Positions 15,525 through 24,839 of a DNA stretch of 30,372 nt are shown one piece after another. The translations under genes were made by a program, and so were the position numbers. The notes under the pieces were generated by a model. That model did not search any database, had not been told where the DNA came from, and saw nothing but the letters and a program-made list of their open reading frames with translations. Each line of letters opens with the position of its first letter. Within the stretch, counting starts at the first letter, position 1. Origin of the DNA: JAYVJM01 sp043769275 (GTDB taxonomy: Bacteria; Pseudomonadota; Gammaproteobacteria; Pseudomonadales; UBA7239); assembly GCA_043769275.1 (NCBI GenBank), contig JAYVJM010000073.1, positions 1 to 30,372 of the forward strand, read 5' to 3'.

Positions 15525-16964
15525 TTATTTGCGTTTGCGATTGGCTACATGAATAGCGTGACCATTAACAGCCAAGGCCGCCTCGTGTAGCGCTTCCGAT
15601 AATGTTGGGTGAGCAAACACCATTAAGCCAATATCTTCCGCACTGGAGCCAAACTCCATTGCAATAACAACTTGCTGCACCAATTCGGCGGCACTGGGCC
15701 CAACAATATGACAGCCCAGTATTCTGTCGGTTTCAGCATGCGCAATTAGCTTAACCACACCGGCAAAATCATTTGCAGCCAGTGCACGCCCAGAGGCGGC
15801 AAAAGGGAAAAGCCCGACATTGTAAGGCTCTCCCGCCGCTTTGACTTGCTCTTCTGTCAAACCAACCGCAGCCACTTCTGGGTGAGTGTAAATGACACTA
15901 GGAATGCAGTCATAATTCATAAGCGTATTTTGGCCGGCGATACGTTCTGCCACCATTACGCCCTCCTCCGAGCCCTTGTGCGCCAGCATCGGGCCACGCA
16001 CCGCATCGCCAATTGCCCACACGCCAGGCACACCAGTCAAACAATATTCATTGACATAAATGCAACTACGTTCATCTAAGGTAACGCCACTGTCTGGCGC
16101 CAGCAGGCCGTCTATATTTGGGCGACGACCCACACAGACAATCAGGCGATCGAATTGCTCCTCATGTTCAGCTCCGCTGGCATCAACGTAGTTCACCTGC
16201 ACCTGTTTTCCCTGCACATTGGTGGCCGTCACACGACTGCCTAACCGGATATCTAGGCCTTGCTTGCTCAGAATTTTTTTCGCCTCTTTAGCAATAAACT
16301 GATCCATTGCCACCAGAAAAACGTCTTGCGCTTCGAGTAGGACTACTTCAGAGCCAAGATGCTGCCACACGCTGCCCAACTCAAGGCCAATCACTCCCGC
16401 GCCAATAATGCCTAGACGTTTTGGCACAGCACTTATTTCCAGCGCACCGGTGCTATCAAGAATAAGGTCGCCGTCAATCGGTGCTGCAGCAATATCCATA
16501 ACACGCGAACCAGGTGCCAGCACGATATTATCGGCCTCGTAGAGCGTTTCAACACCGGCATCATCGGTTACAGCCACGCGTTTTTGCGCCAACAATTTTC
16601 CAGTGCCTTTAATGTGTGTTACACCATTGGCTTTAAACAACGCAGCTATACCGCCAGTTAGTTGTTTGACGATGCCGTCTTTGCGCGCCTGCATCATTTC
16701 GATATCCATTGTCGTTTTGCCAACGCTAATACCGTGAACCGCCAACCCTTCTTTGGCTTCATGATATTTATAAGAACTATCGAGCAGCGCTTTGGATGGA
16801 ATACAACCCACATTGAGGCATGTGCCACCCAGCGTCGGCTTGCCGTCTTTGCCCAGCATTTTTTCAACGCAGGCTGTTTTTAGACCCAGTTGTGCTGCAC
16901 GTATGGCACCAACATAACCTGCAGGGCCTGCGCCAATAAAAATCACATCAAATTTATCTGCCAT
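15525..16964 (-). CDS. lpdA: Dihydrolipoyl dehydrogenase (E3)
   Basis: E3 reoxidises the dihydrolipoyl groups on the E2 subunit and passes electrons through FAD to NAD+. The 479-residue flavoprotein has an N-terminal FAD site DVIFIGAGPAGYVGAIRAAQ, the redox-active pair Cys49 and Cys54 in GGTCLNVGCIPSKAL, a NAD-binding site IIGAGVIGLELGSVW, the second FAD motif VWAIGDAVRGPMLAHK and the C-terminal HPTLSEALHEAA containing the catalytic His-Glu dyad. It starts three bases after the sucB stop. Its position inside the suc operon suggests a dedicated E3 for oxoglutarate dehydrogenase, as with lpdG in Pseudomonas, rather than one shared with the pyruvate complex. Confidence 0.97.
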   Translation of the reverse strand: MADKFDVIFIGAGPAGYVGAIRAAQLGLKTACVEKMLGKDGKPTLGGTCLNVGCIPSKALLDSSYKYHEAKEGLAVHGISVGKTTMDIEMMQARKDGIVKQLTGGIAALFKANGVTHIKGTGKLLAQKRVAVTDDAGVETLYEADNIVLAPGSRVMDIAAAPIDGDLILDSTGALEISAVPKRLGIIGAGVIGLELGSVWQHLGSEVVLLEAQDVFLVAMDQFIAKEAKKILSKQGLDIRLGSRVTATNVQGKQVQVNYVDASGAEHEEQFDRLIVCVGRRPNIDGLLAPDSGVTLDERSCIYVNEYCLTGVPGVWAIGDAVRGPMLAHKGSEEGVMVAERIAGQNTLMNYDCIPSVIYTHPEVAAVGLTEEQVKAAGEPYNVGLFPFAASGRALAANDFAGVVKLIAHAETDRILGCHIVGPSAAELVQQVVIAMEFGSSAEDIGLMVFAHPTLSEALHEAALAVNGHAIHVANRKRK

Positions 16965-16967
16965 TTT

Positions 16968-18182
16968 TTATACCTCCAACAGAATGCGTGCGGGGTCTTC
17001 CACCATATCTTTGATGGTGACCAGAAATTGCACTGCGTCCTTACCGTCAATCAAACGGTGATCGTAGCTAAGCGCCAGATACATCATCGGGAGAATTTTT
17101 ACCTGACCATCAACTGCCATTGGCCTATCCTGAATTTTATGCATACCAAGAATCGCCGTTTGCGGCGGGTTTAAAATAGGAGTGGACAGGAGCGAGCCAA
17201 ACGTACCGCCATTGGTGATGGTAAAGGTGCCGCCCGTGATGTCATCAATAGACAGTTTGTTCTCTTTGGCACGCAGGGCAAAATCGCGTATACGATTTTC
17301 AATATCGGCCAAACTCAAAGTATCGGCATCTTTCAGAATTGGCACGACCAACCCTTTTTCAGTAGATACCGCAACGCCAATATCTTGATAACCGTGATAC
17401 ACCACGTCACTGCCATCCAGCGAAGCGTTAACAGCAGGAAAGCGTTTCAGTGCTTCCACAGCCGCTTTCACAAAAAAAGACATAAAACCAAGCCGAGTGC
17501 CGCCGTGTGCTTTTTCAAACTGTGCTTTATATTTCTCACGCAGTTGCATTACAGGCTGCATGTTGACCTCATTGAACGTCGTCAACATAGCGGTTGTCTG
17601 GGTGGACATGAGCAAGCGTTCAGCAATGCGTGCGCGCAAACGCGTCATCGGCACCCGCTTTTCTGGTCTTGCACCTGCGTAAGCGACAGGCTCTGTTGAC
17701 GGAGCCACTACGGTTTTTAATGATGAATTTTGTGCTGCAGCTTTACTGATAACATCCGTTTTTGTAACGCGCCCCCCAGGGCCTGTACCTTCAATAGTCG
17801 CCGCATCAACATCGTTTTCACGCGCTAGTTTTCGCGCGGCAGGGCCAGCCTGAGGCGCGCCTTTAACAACAGATTCAACTGTCACCTTTGCCGCTGCGGC
17901 AGAAGATGATTTTTGCACTTCGCTCACAGAAACAGACGCAGCTACACCAGCCGCAAACTGCGCCATGAGCTCATGACTGGCTACAACATCACCCGCCTGC
18001 TTGATGATCTGCGTCAGCACGCCATCAGCCGGCGCGACAACCTCCAACACCACCTTGTCTGTTTCAATATCAACCAGCAGCTCATCGCGCTTTACTGGCT
18101 CACCCACTTGTTTATGCCAAGCGGCGATCGTGCCGTTAGGCACAGACTCTGGAAATTGCGGGGCTTTTATTTCAATGCTCAT
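16968..18182 (-). CDS. sucB: Dihydrolipoamide succinyltransferase (E2o)
   Basis: SucB forms the core of the 2-oxoglutarate dehydrogenase complex and transfers the succinyl group to CoA. The 404-residue protein (E. coli 405) has an N-terminal lipoyl domain with the lipoylated Lys43 in DIETDKVVLEVVAPADG, an Ala/Val-rich linker, and a peripheral-subunit-binding domain PAARKLARENDVDAATIEGT GPGGRVTKTDV. The catalytic acyltransferase domain ends in LSYDHRLIDGKDAVQFL with His375 and Asp379. There is a single lipoyl domain, as is usual for E2o. It lies 40 bases downstream of sucA and three bases upstream of lpdA, so the three are clearly co-transcribed. Confidence 0.98.
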   Translation of the reverse strand: MSIEIKAPQFPESVPNGTIAAWHKQVGEPVKRDELLVDIETDKVVLEVVAPADGVLTQIIKQAGDVVASHELMAQFAAGVAASVSVSEVQKSSSAAAAKVTVESVVKGAPQAGPAARKLARENDVDAATIEGTGPGGRVTKTDVISKAAAQNSSLKTVVAPSTEPVAYAGARPEKRVPMTRLRARIAERLLMSTQTTAMLTTFNEVNMQPVMQLREKYKAQFEKAHGGTRLGFMSFFVKAAVEALKRFPAVNASLDGSDVVYHGYQDIGVAVSTEKGLVVPILKDADTLSLADIENRIRDFALRAKENKLSIDDITGGTFTITNGGTFGSLLSTPILNPPQTAILGMHKIQDRPMAVDGQVKILPMMYLALSYDHRLIDGKDAVQFLVTIKDMVEDPARILLEV

Positions 18183-18222
18183 AAAGTTTCCTGAATAAAT
18201 TTGCTACTTCAAACTACGTTAT

Positions 18223-21147
18223 CTACTTCACCGTAAGCGCTTCAGTAACAAAACGCTCCTGCTCTTCGAGGTGCAAAGACATGTAACCCGCAGCAGGCGC
18301 GGCTGATGCAGCACGCCCCGTGTACTGCAAATGCGCTGCCGGCTGCACTTTTTGTAAAACATTGCGCATATGGTGCTGGCTGCTGTACCACGCACCTTGG
18401 TTCATTGGCTCCTCTTGGCACCAGTGAAAATCGTGCACATGGGCATAAGCCTGCAAAATCGACTCCAAAACCATATCAGGGAATGGGTATAACTGCTCCA
18501 CACGCAAGACGGCAACATTTTGGATGTTTTGCGCAGTTCGCGCTTCCAGCAAGTGATAATACACTTTGCCAGAACACAGAATCACGCGCTCTACATCGGC
18601 CGCTTTCACGCCACTGTTTTGCAAAACAAAATCATCAATCACCAACTGAAAACTACCGTGCGCTAAATCCTCAAGCGAGGAAACCGCCAGCTTGTAGCGC
18701 AGAAGCCATTTGGGGCTCATCACCACCAAGGGCTTGCGCGTAGGGCGTAGCACTTGTCGACGTAAAGCATGGAAAATCTGCGCAGGCGTAGTCGGGCATA
18801 TCACCTGAATATTGTGTTGTGCGCACAACTGCATATAGCGTTCTAGCCGTGCAGAAGAATGTTCTGGCCCCTGCCCTTCATAACCGTGCGGCAACAACAG
18901 CGTCAAACCACACAAGCGCCCCCATTTTTGCTCACCAGAAGTTAAAAATTGGTCAATCACCACCTGCGCGCCGTTGGCAAAATCACCAAATTGCGCCTCC
19001 CACACAACCAGAGCACTCGGCGTTGTGGTTGCGTAACCGTATTCGAAACCAAGCACAGCTTCTTCGGACAAGAATGAGTCATAAATATCGAAAACGGCTT
19101 GTTTTTCTTCTATATGCTGTAAAGGCACGTAGATAGAATCATCTTTCTGATTATGTATCACGGCATGACGATGGGAAAAGGTGCCGCGACCCACATCTTG
19201 GCCTGTCAATCGCACATTATGACCCTGATCCAACAGGGTCGCGTAAGCCAGCATTTCTGCCATGCCCCAATTGATGGGCAGGCTACCGGCGATCATTAAA
19301 CGACGGTCGTCGTAAATTTTCTCGACCTGTCGCTGAATGACAACTCCGTCAGGTGTCGCACACATTTTTCGCCCTAGCTCTTGCAAGCGCGCCAAGTCAA
19401 AACCCGTATCCGCAGGAGCCGTCCAATCATGACCAAGATACGGTGCCCAGTCGACAAATAGACTCTTGTCAGGCTCTTGCGCCAACGCCATCGCAACATG
19501 CTCGCCCTTATCGAGAGCATCGCGGTAGTGGGCGATCATTGCATCCGCATCTGCTGCGCTAATCACATTTTCATTGACCAACTGCTGGGCATAAAGCGCA
19601 CGCGTTGTTTTGAGTGCAGCAATTTTCTGGTACATCAATGGCTGTGTACCGGAAGGCTCATCCGCTTCGTTATGCCCGCGTCGGCGATAACAGACCAGAT
19701 CAATTACCACATCTTTATGAAAGGTATAGCGGTAATCTAGCGCAAGATGTGCCACAAAAAGCACGGCTTCCGGATCATCGCCATTCACATGAAAAATAGG
19801 TGCCTGCACCATTTTTGCGACATCAGTGCAGTATTCGGTAGAGCGCGCGTCTTCTTGCCAGCTCGTCGTAAAACCCACTTGGTTGTTGACCACAATATGG
19901 ACTGTACCGCCCGTGCGAAACCCGCGTGTCTGCGACATTTGGAAGGTTTCCATCACCACGCCCTGGCCTGCAAATGCAGCATCACCATGCATGATAATCG
20001 GCAGAACAGCCTTACCTTGTTGATCTTGACGGCGGTCTTGGCGCGCGCGCACAGAACCTTCTACAACCGGTGCGACAATCTCCAAGTGTGAGGGGTTAAA
20101 GGCCATCGCTAGGTGTAGCTCGCCGCCTGATGTCATCACATTCGAGGAAAAACCCTGATGGTATTTCACGTCACCCGATGTGTTTACGAGTTTTTTTCCC
20201 TCAAACTCCTGAAACAACTCTTTCGGGCTCTTACCTAAAATATTCACCAGTACATTCAGACGACCACGGTGCGGCATACCAATGACCACCTCCTTGGCAC
20301 CATAGCCACCGGCACGCTGAAGAAGCTGATCCAGCATTGGTACCAAACTTTCAGCACCCTCTAACCCAAAACGCTTGGTGCCTGGATATTTGCTATCAAG
20401 ATGGCGCTCTAGACCCTCTGCCGCAGTCAGCCGCTCCAGCAGGCTTTTTTTAATCTCCACGGTGTAGACAGGCTTTGAACGCACACTTTCCAAGCGCTGC
20501 TGTATCCATTGCTTTTCAGCGAGATCAGTAACGTGCGCGATTTCCGAACCGACGTGGTGACAGTACGTCTGCTCCCGCGCCTCAATAATGTTACGCAGCG
20601 GGGCTTCTTCAGGGCCAATAAACGAAGCACCTGTTTGAAATACGGTATCGAGATCGGCCGGTGATAAATGGTGGAAGGCAAGCTCAAGATCAGGGACATG
20701 TATACGCGGCATTAAGCCCAGCGGGTCAAGCTGTGCCTTTTGGTGGCCACGTGAACGGTAAGAGCTAATCAAGGCCAATACGTTGACCTGCTTGCGCTCG
20801 TGCTCAATATCCACGCCACCCGAGCCTGGCACCACCAACGGACGGGCATGACCGCGACCCAACAAAGAAAAGTAACGTAACACCGGCGAGTGCGGAATAT
20901 CTGTCGTCAAAACACCAGGCACACGCGGCAATTGCTCGAAATAGCTGCGCCACTCCACCGGCACAGAATTAGGAGACTGCAACCACTCTTCATAAATATT
21001 TTCAATATAACCGGCGTTGGAGCCAGACAACGATGAATTTCGCCACAACTCCTGCATTGATTGCTTTTGAACGGCAAGCTTATCTAGCGCTTGCGGTGGG
21101 GCAGCGGCCGCCCCAAAATCTGTGCTAATGGATGATTTACTCTGCAT
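18223..21147 (-). CDS. sucA: 2-oxoglutarate dehydrogenase E1 component
   Basis: SucA decarboxylates 2-oxoglutarate using thiamine diphosphate and succinylates the E2 lipoyl group. From ATG 21147 it has 974 residues (E. coli 933). I prefer 21147 because AGGGCAGG lies four bases upstream; the frame continues to a TTG at 21207, and ATG 21162 is another choice. The conserved N-terminal E2-binding region begins later, with MQELWRNSSLSGSNAGYIEN, so about 30 residues before it are extra. Motifs include GMPHRGRLNVL, GDAAFAGQGVVMET and NNQVGFTTS in the ThDP/transketolase region, CYRRRGHNEADEPSG, and the second half starting near DVGRGTFSHRHAV, ending in a long transketolase-like C-terminus. It heads the suc operon. 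No sdh genes precede it here. Confidence 0.97.
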   Translation of the reverse strand: MQSKSSISTDFGAAAAPPQALDKLAVQKQSMQELWRNSSLSGSNAGYIENIYEEWLQSPNSVPVEWRSYFEQLPRVPGVLTTDIPHSPVLRYFSLLGRGHARPLVVPGSGGVDIEHERKQVNVLALISSYRSRGHQKAQLDPLGLMPRIHVPDLELAFHHLSPADLDTVFQTGASFIGPEEAPLRNIIEAREQTYCHHVGSEIAHVTDLAEKQWIQQRLESVRSKPVYTVEIKKSLLERLTAAEGLERHLDSKYPGTKRFGLEGAESLVPMLDQLLQRAGGYGAKEVVIGMPHRGRLNVLVNILGKSPKELFQEFEGKKLVNTSGDVKYHQGFSSNVMTSGGELHLAMAFNPSHLEIVAPVVEGSVRARQDRRQDQQGKAVLPIIMHGDAAFAGQGVVMETFQMSQTRGFRTGGTVHIVVNNQVGFTTSWQEDARSTEYCTDVAKMVQAPIFHVNGDDPEAVLFVAHLALDYRYTFHKDVVIDLVCYRRRGHNEADEPSGTQPLMYQKIAALKTTRALYAQQLVNENVISAADADAMIAHYRDALDKGEHVAMALAQEPDKSLFVDWAPYLGHDWTAPADTGFDLARLQELGRKMCATPDGVVIQRQVEKIYDDRRLMIAGSLPINWGMAEMLAYATLLDQGHNVRLTGQDVGRGTFSHRHAVIHNQKDDSIYVPLQHIEEKQAVFDIYDSFLSEEAVLGFEYGYATTTPSALVVWEAQFGDFANGAQVVIDQFLTSGEQKWGRLCGLTLLLPHGYEGQGPEHSSARLERYMQLCAQHNIQVICPTTPAQIFHALRRQVLRPTRKPLVVMSPKWLLRYKLAVSSLEDLAHGSFQLVIDDFVLQNSGVKAADVERVILCSGKVYYHLLEARTAQNIQNVAVLRVEQLYPFPDMVLESILQAYAHVHDFHWCQEEPMNQGAWYSSQHHMRNVLQKVQPAAHLQYTGRAASAAPAAGYMSLHLEEQERFVTEALTVK

Positions 21148-21329
21148 TGGCCTGCCCTGCATTTTCACTACTCGATAACCCGATTGAACGGACGCCTCCC
21201 ATAGCAAGAAACATGCACAAAGGGAAAATATTGTACGGCCGACGACTTAAAAAGACTTTTTTGGTACGACAATACAATTGAACAAAGGTTTCTGACGCAT
21301 ATTGGCGCAGGAAACACAGCAGCACCCAT

Positions 21330-21354
21330 CTGACGCACAAATTTTGTGCGTCAG
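21330..21354. repeat. Perfect 25-bp palindrome upstream of sucA
   Basis: CTGACGCACAAA and its exact reverse complement TTTGTGCGTCAG flank a single central T, giving 12-bp arms. A half-like copy CTGACGCA lies at 21290-21297. There is no T-tract, so this is more likely a protein-binding operator for the divergent sucA and DUF2058 promoters than a terminator. Confidence 0.65.
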
Positions 21355-21391
21355 CGACCGAGATGCTTGACAGCCCATCACTGTTATCTGC

Positions 21392-21420
21392 ATTGTCGTA
21401 ACTATACCATCTACAAATAA
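21392..21420 (+). promoter_or_regulatory. Candidate promoter for the DUF2058 gene
   Basis: TTGTCG (21392-21397, four of six matches) is followed by a 17-bp spacer and AATAAT (21415-21420, five of six matches). It lies 130 bases upstream of the chosen ATG. A TTGACA is also present at 21367-21372, but no good -10 follows it at the right distance. Confidence 0.4.
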
Positions 21421-21549
21421 TAGACGTTACACGAGATGGCAAACAGCCTGTCAGCTTACACAATTGCCAAATACGCTAACCACATCGTGCGCAGCCACTA
21501 CCGCGTTACAACCAAAAACCTACATTTTCCTTTAAAAACAGGATATTGC

Positions 21550-22089
21550 ATGCGAAACACTCTACAGGACCAGCTACTTAAAGCAGGACTCATCAATGAG
21601 AAGTCTCTTAAGCAGTCCAAAAAAGAGCAAAAACCACTGCAAAAACAGCCAAAAAACCAACGGCATATCGAAAGTAATGCCACCAAGCTGCAAGCACAAC
21701 AAAATTTGCGCGACAAAATAAAACACGACCGCGAAATCAGTCAACAGCTAAAAGCGCAAACACTACAACGTGAAATTGTCGCGCAGATACGCCAAATGAT
21801 CGAGCAAAATCGCCAGAGTCGAGGCGACGGCCACATCCCATACAATTTCGCAGACAATAAAACAATCAAAAAGATCTTGGTGAGCCAAATAATCAGCGAC
21901 CAACTCAAACGCGGGCAACTCGCTATCGTGAAACTCGATGACAAATATGAGCTTATCCCCGCACGTGCCGCAGCGAAAATAAGTGAACGAGATGCTACCT
22001 GCGTGATTGTCTGCAATAGTCCCGCCTCCAGCAGCGTTAGCGATGACCCGTACGCGACGTATCAAATCCCTGACGATCTGATGTGGTAA
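21550..22089 (+). CDS. DUF2058 family protein (YaiL-like)
   Basis: From ATG 21550 this 179-residue protein starts MRNTLQDQLLKAGLINEKSL, the signature opening of DUF2058 proteins such as E. coli YaiL. AGGA lies seven bases upstream; the frame extends to 21436, but the additional residues lack similarity. Residues 20-90 are extremely rich in Lys, Gln and Arg and likely form a charged coiled coil. A globular C-terminal half follows, with IPYNFADNKTIKKILVSQI and YELIPARAAAKISERD. Family members are annotated as nucleoprotein or polynucleotide-associated proteins on limited evidence, and I cannot assign a reaction. It precedes infA on the same strand by about 155 bases. Confidence 0.88.
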   Translation: MRNTLQDQLLKAGLINEKSLKQSKKEQKPLQKQPKNQRHIESNATKLQAQQNLRDKIKHDREISQQLKAQTLQREIVAQIRQMIEQNRQSRGDGHIPYNFADNKTIKKILVSQIISDQLKRGQLAIVKLDDKYELIPARAAAKISERDATCVIVCNSPASSSVSDDPYATYQIPDDLMW

Positions 22090-22243
22090 TACATACACGC
22101 AGCCTAATGACAGATACTGACGTTCGTCGACCGTCAAGACTCGGCTAGCTTTGCGCAAATACTTACTGCACAATGCTGCCCGCCTTCATCGGCGATCGGC
22201 TCTATACTGAAGCTCCAGCTTTTAGGATCAACGAGGTGAATGA

Positions 22244-22462
22244 ATGTCTAAAGAAGACTGTATTGAGTTTGAAGGCGAGGTGGTAGACACCCTTCCCAAT
22301 ACAACGTTTAAGGTGAAGCTTGAAAATGGCCATTTAGTTATGGCGCATATTTCAGGCAAAATGCGTAAAAACTATATTCGCATACTCACTGGCGACAAGG
22401 TTAAGGTGGAAATGACACCCTATGACCTATCCAAAGGGCGCATCACTTACCGCGCACGCTGA
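22244..22462 (+). CDS. infA: Translation initiation factor IF-1
   Basis: IF-1 is an S1/OB-fold protein that binds the A site of the 30S subunit during initiation. The 72-residue length equals that of E. coli IF-1, and the sequence fits throughout: EGEVVDTLPNTTFKVKLENG, then HISGKMRKNYIRILTGDKVK and a C-terminal DLSKGRITYRAR. A GAGGTG site lies six bases upstream of the ATG. A perfect hairpin overlaps its stop codon. It converges on clpA, an arrangement also found in Pseudomonas. Confidence 0.98.
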   Translation: MSKEDCIEFEGEVVDTLPNTTFKVKLENGHLVMAHISGKMRKNYIRILTGDKVKVEMTPYDLSKGRITYRAR

Positions 22463-22482
22463 TGAGCGCACATGCGCTCATC
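22461..22482. terminator. Perfect hairpin between convergent infA and clpA
   Basis: GATGAGCGCA and TGCGCTCATC form a ten-base-pair perfect stem around a two-base loop, beginning within the infA stop codon. It lies 22 bases from the clpA stop on the other strand. The T-tract is poor in both directions, so it may act as a weak bidirectional terminator or as a 3'-end stabiliser. Confidence 0.55.
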
Positions 22483-22504
22483 TATACCTCTCGCTGGCAT
22501 AGCC

Positions 22505-24775
22505 TCACGCAGGTATAACTTCCTCAATCCGCAGGGTAATTTCACCCGCTTCTAATGTAATGCCAACGTGGCCGCCCATCTTTGCCAGTACGCCAAAGAG
22601 CAGCTCTTCAGCCAAAGGCTTCTTGATTTTTTCTTTGATTAAGCGCGCCATCGGTCTTGCACCCATTGCCCTGTCATAACCGTGTTCCGCCAGCCAGTTG
22701 CGTGCATTTTCATCTACATCCATCACAACCTTTTTATCGTCCAATTGTACTTGCAGCTCAACCAAGAACTTATCCACAACCGTCTTAATAGTGGGTTTTT
22801 CCAGTGGCGCAAATTGCACAATAGCATCCAGACGATTACGGAATTCCGGCGTAAAAACACGCTTCAGTGTTTCCATGCCATCCGAGCTGTGATCTTGTTG
22901 GGAAAACCCCATCGAACTACGACTCATTTCGCTAGCACCAGCGTTTGTCGTCATAATCAGGATCATGTTACGGAAATCAGCCTTGCGGCCATTGTTATCA
23001 GTGAGCGAACCATGATCCATCACCTGCAGCAACAGGTTATAAACATCCGGATGCGCTTTCTCTATTTCGTCCAACAACACCACCGCGTGCGGTTGTTTTG
23101 TAACGGCATCTGTTAGTAATCCGCCTTGGTCGAAGCCCACATAGCCTGGTGGCGCACCAATTAAACGCGACACGGCATGCGCCTCCATGTACTCCGACAT
23201 GTCGAAGCGAATCAACTCCATCCCCATCACGTGCGCCAACTGCTTGGCCACCTCGGTTTTGCCTACGCCGGTCGGGCCAGAAAACAAAAACGAACCCGCA
23301 GGTTTGTCGGGCGGACTCAAGCCGGCACGCGACAACTTGATAGCCGTAGACAAGGTATCAATCGCCTGATCCTGTCCAAATACAACCATTTTGAGCTTAC
23401 CCTCAATGTCACGCAGCAGTTCTTTATCGGAAGCTGACACACTTTTTGCTGGAATGCGCGCAATTTTGGCCACTATCATTTCGATGTCTTGCACGCCGAT
23501 CAGTTTTTTACGTTTACCCACGGGCTGCAGTTGCTGATACGCTCCCGCTTCATCTATTACATCAATCGCCTTGTCGGGTAAAAATCGGTCATTGATATAA
23601 CGTGCCGACATTTCAGCTGCGGCTCTCAATGCTGCGTCTGTATAACGCAGGCCGTGATGCTTCTCAAAGTTCGGTTTCAGCCCACGCAAAATGTGGTAGC
23701 TGTCTTCTACACTTGGCTCGCTAACATCCACTTTTTGAAAACGACGCGATAGGGCGCGGTCTTTATCAAAAATGCTACGGTATTCTTGGAAGGTCGTGGA
23801 GCCGATACAGCGTAAGTCGCCGGTTGTTAGCATAGGCTTTAAAAGATTGGAAGCATCCATAACGCCACCGGATGCAGCACCCGCACCAATGATCGTATGA
23901 ATTTCATCAATAAATAAAATCGCACCAGGCCGCTTTTTCAGCTCGCCTAGCAAGCCCTTAAAACGCTTCTCAAAATCGCCTCGATATTTTGTACCTGCCA
24001 ACAGAGAACCTAAGTCTAAGGAGTACACCACGCATTGAGCCAGTATATCTGGCACCTGCTTATCGACAATCAAACGCGCAAGGCCTTCAGCGATAGCGGT
24101 TTTACCGACACCTGATTCACCGACCAACAGCGGATTGTTCTTGCGACGGCGTGTGAGTATTTGTGATACGCGCTCGACTTCTTGCATGCGCCCGACTAAA
24201 GGATCAATACGCCCTTGCCGCGCCAGCTCATTGAGGTTGGTGGCGTAAGACTCCAGCGGGTCTTGCCCCGTGCTCTCTGCGTGCTGCTCCTCCTCTTGAT
24301 GCTGCTCATGCTCACTATGGCCTGGCTCACCGTGTCCGGCCATTTTTGAAATGCCATGCGTAATGAAGTTGACGATGTCGATACGCGCTATATTTTGCTG
24401 TTTCAAATAGTAGATTGCTTGACTTTCCTGCTCGCTAAAGATGGCCACCAGCACGTTAGCGCCTGTCACTTCTCGCTTGCCAGATGATTGCACATGAAAA
24501 ACGGCTCGCTGCAAAACGCGCTGAAAACCTAGAGTTGGCTGCGTTTCCCGCTCTACATCCTCCTCTGGAATCAACGGCGTTGTGGCATCAACAAACTCGG
24601 CCAACTGACGACGCAAGACCTTTAAATCAGCAACACAGGCTTGCAAAACATGCGTAGCAGCATCGTTATCAAGCAGGGCTAACAGCAGGTGCTCCACCGT
24701 CATGAACTCGTGCCGCTTGGAGCGTGCTCCTTTGAAGGCTCGATTTAAAGTCACTTCCAGATCTTTGCTCAACAT
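22505..24775 (-). CDS. clpA: ATP-dependent Clp protease ATP-binding subunit ClpA
   Basis: ClpA is the AAA+ unfoldase that feeds substrates to ClpP and, with ClpS, degrades N-end-rule proteins. From ATG 24775 it has 756 residues (E. coli 758), starting MLSKDLEVTLNRAF; the frame extends six codons to 24793, but 24775 has GAGG eight bases upstream and matches the family. The N-domain has the two Clp repeats with HEFMTVEHLLLALL. Walker A motifs are GESGVGKT (about 219-226) and GPTGVGKT (about 500-507), with Walker B LFIDEIHT in the first module and VVLLDEIEKAHPDV in the second. The acidic, His-rich insert around residues 158-172 is a linker. It follows clpS by about 65 bases. clpP is not in the window. 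Confidence 0.98.
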   Translation of the reverse strand: MLSKDLEVTLNRAFKGARSKRHEFMTVEHLLLALLDNDAATHVLQACVADLKVLRRQLAEFVDATTPLIPEEDVERETQPTLGFQRVLQRAVFHVQSSGKREVTGANVLVAIFSEQESQAIYYLKQQNIARIDIVNFITHGISKMAGHGEPGHSEHEQHQEEEQHAESTGQDPLESYATNLNELARQGRIDPLVGRMQEVERVSQILTRRRKNNPLLVGESGVGKTAIAEGLARLIVDKQVPDILAQCVVYSLDLGSLLAGTKYRGDFEKRFKGLLGELKKRPGAILFIDEIHTIIGAGAASGGVMDASNLLKPMLTTGDLRCIGSTTFQEYRSIFDKDRALSRRFQKVDVSEPSVEDSYHILRGLKPNFEKHHGLRYTDAALRAAAEMSARYINDRFLPDKAIDVIDEAGAYQQLQPVGKRKKLIGVQDIEMIVAKIARIPAKSVSASDKELLRDIEGKLKMVVFGQDQAIDTLSTAIKLSRAGLSPPDKPAGSFLFSGPTGVGKTEVAKQLAHVMGMELIRFDMSEYMEAHAVSRLIGAPPGYVGFDQGGLLTDAVTKQPHAVVLLDEIEKAHPDVYNLLLQVMDHGSLTDNNGRKADFRNMILIMTTNAGASEMSRSSMGFSQQDHSSDGMETLKRVFTPEFRNRLDAIVQFAPLEKPTIKTVVDKFLVELQVQLDDKKVVMDVDENARNWLAEHGYDRAMGARPMARLIKEKIKKPLAEELLFGVLAKMGGHVGITLEAGEITLRIEEVIPA

Positions 24776-24839
24776 ATCGTCCACCTCGGCCACTACCTGC
24801 TTCTATCCCTTATTTTTGCTCCCTTCACGCTTGCGCTTT

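Larger units (their letters stand above)
21148..21549. other. Divergent intergenic region between sucA and the DUF2058 gene
   Basis: These roughly 400 bases hold no gene that I can support. They contain the 25-bp perfect palindrome (21330-21354), a related CTGACGCA copy at 21290-21297 about 40 bases away, and a plus-strand promoter candidate (21392-21420). On the minus strand a TACAAT motif appears near 21235, but with a poor -35. A long minus-strand frame here (21463 down to 21137) has no family features and is treated as chance. Confidence 0.6.

Noticed and set aside
21137..21463. Minus-strand 108-codon frame upstream of sucA
   Set aside because: It overlaps the sucA start and the palindrome, has no recognisable domain, and its composition looks like chance.
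24300..24320. His/Glu-rich segment of ClpA as a metal-binding domain
   Set aside because: It falls in the flexible linker between the N-domain and the first AAA+ module, where charged low-complexity sequence is normal.
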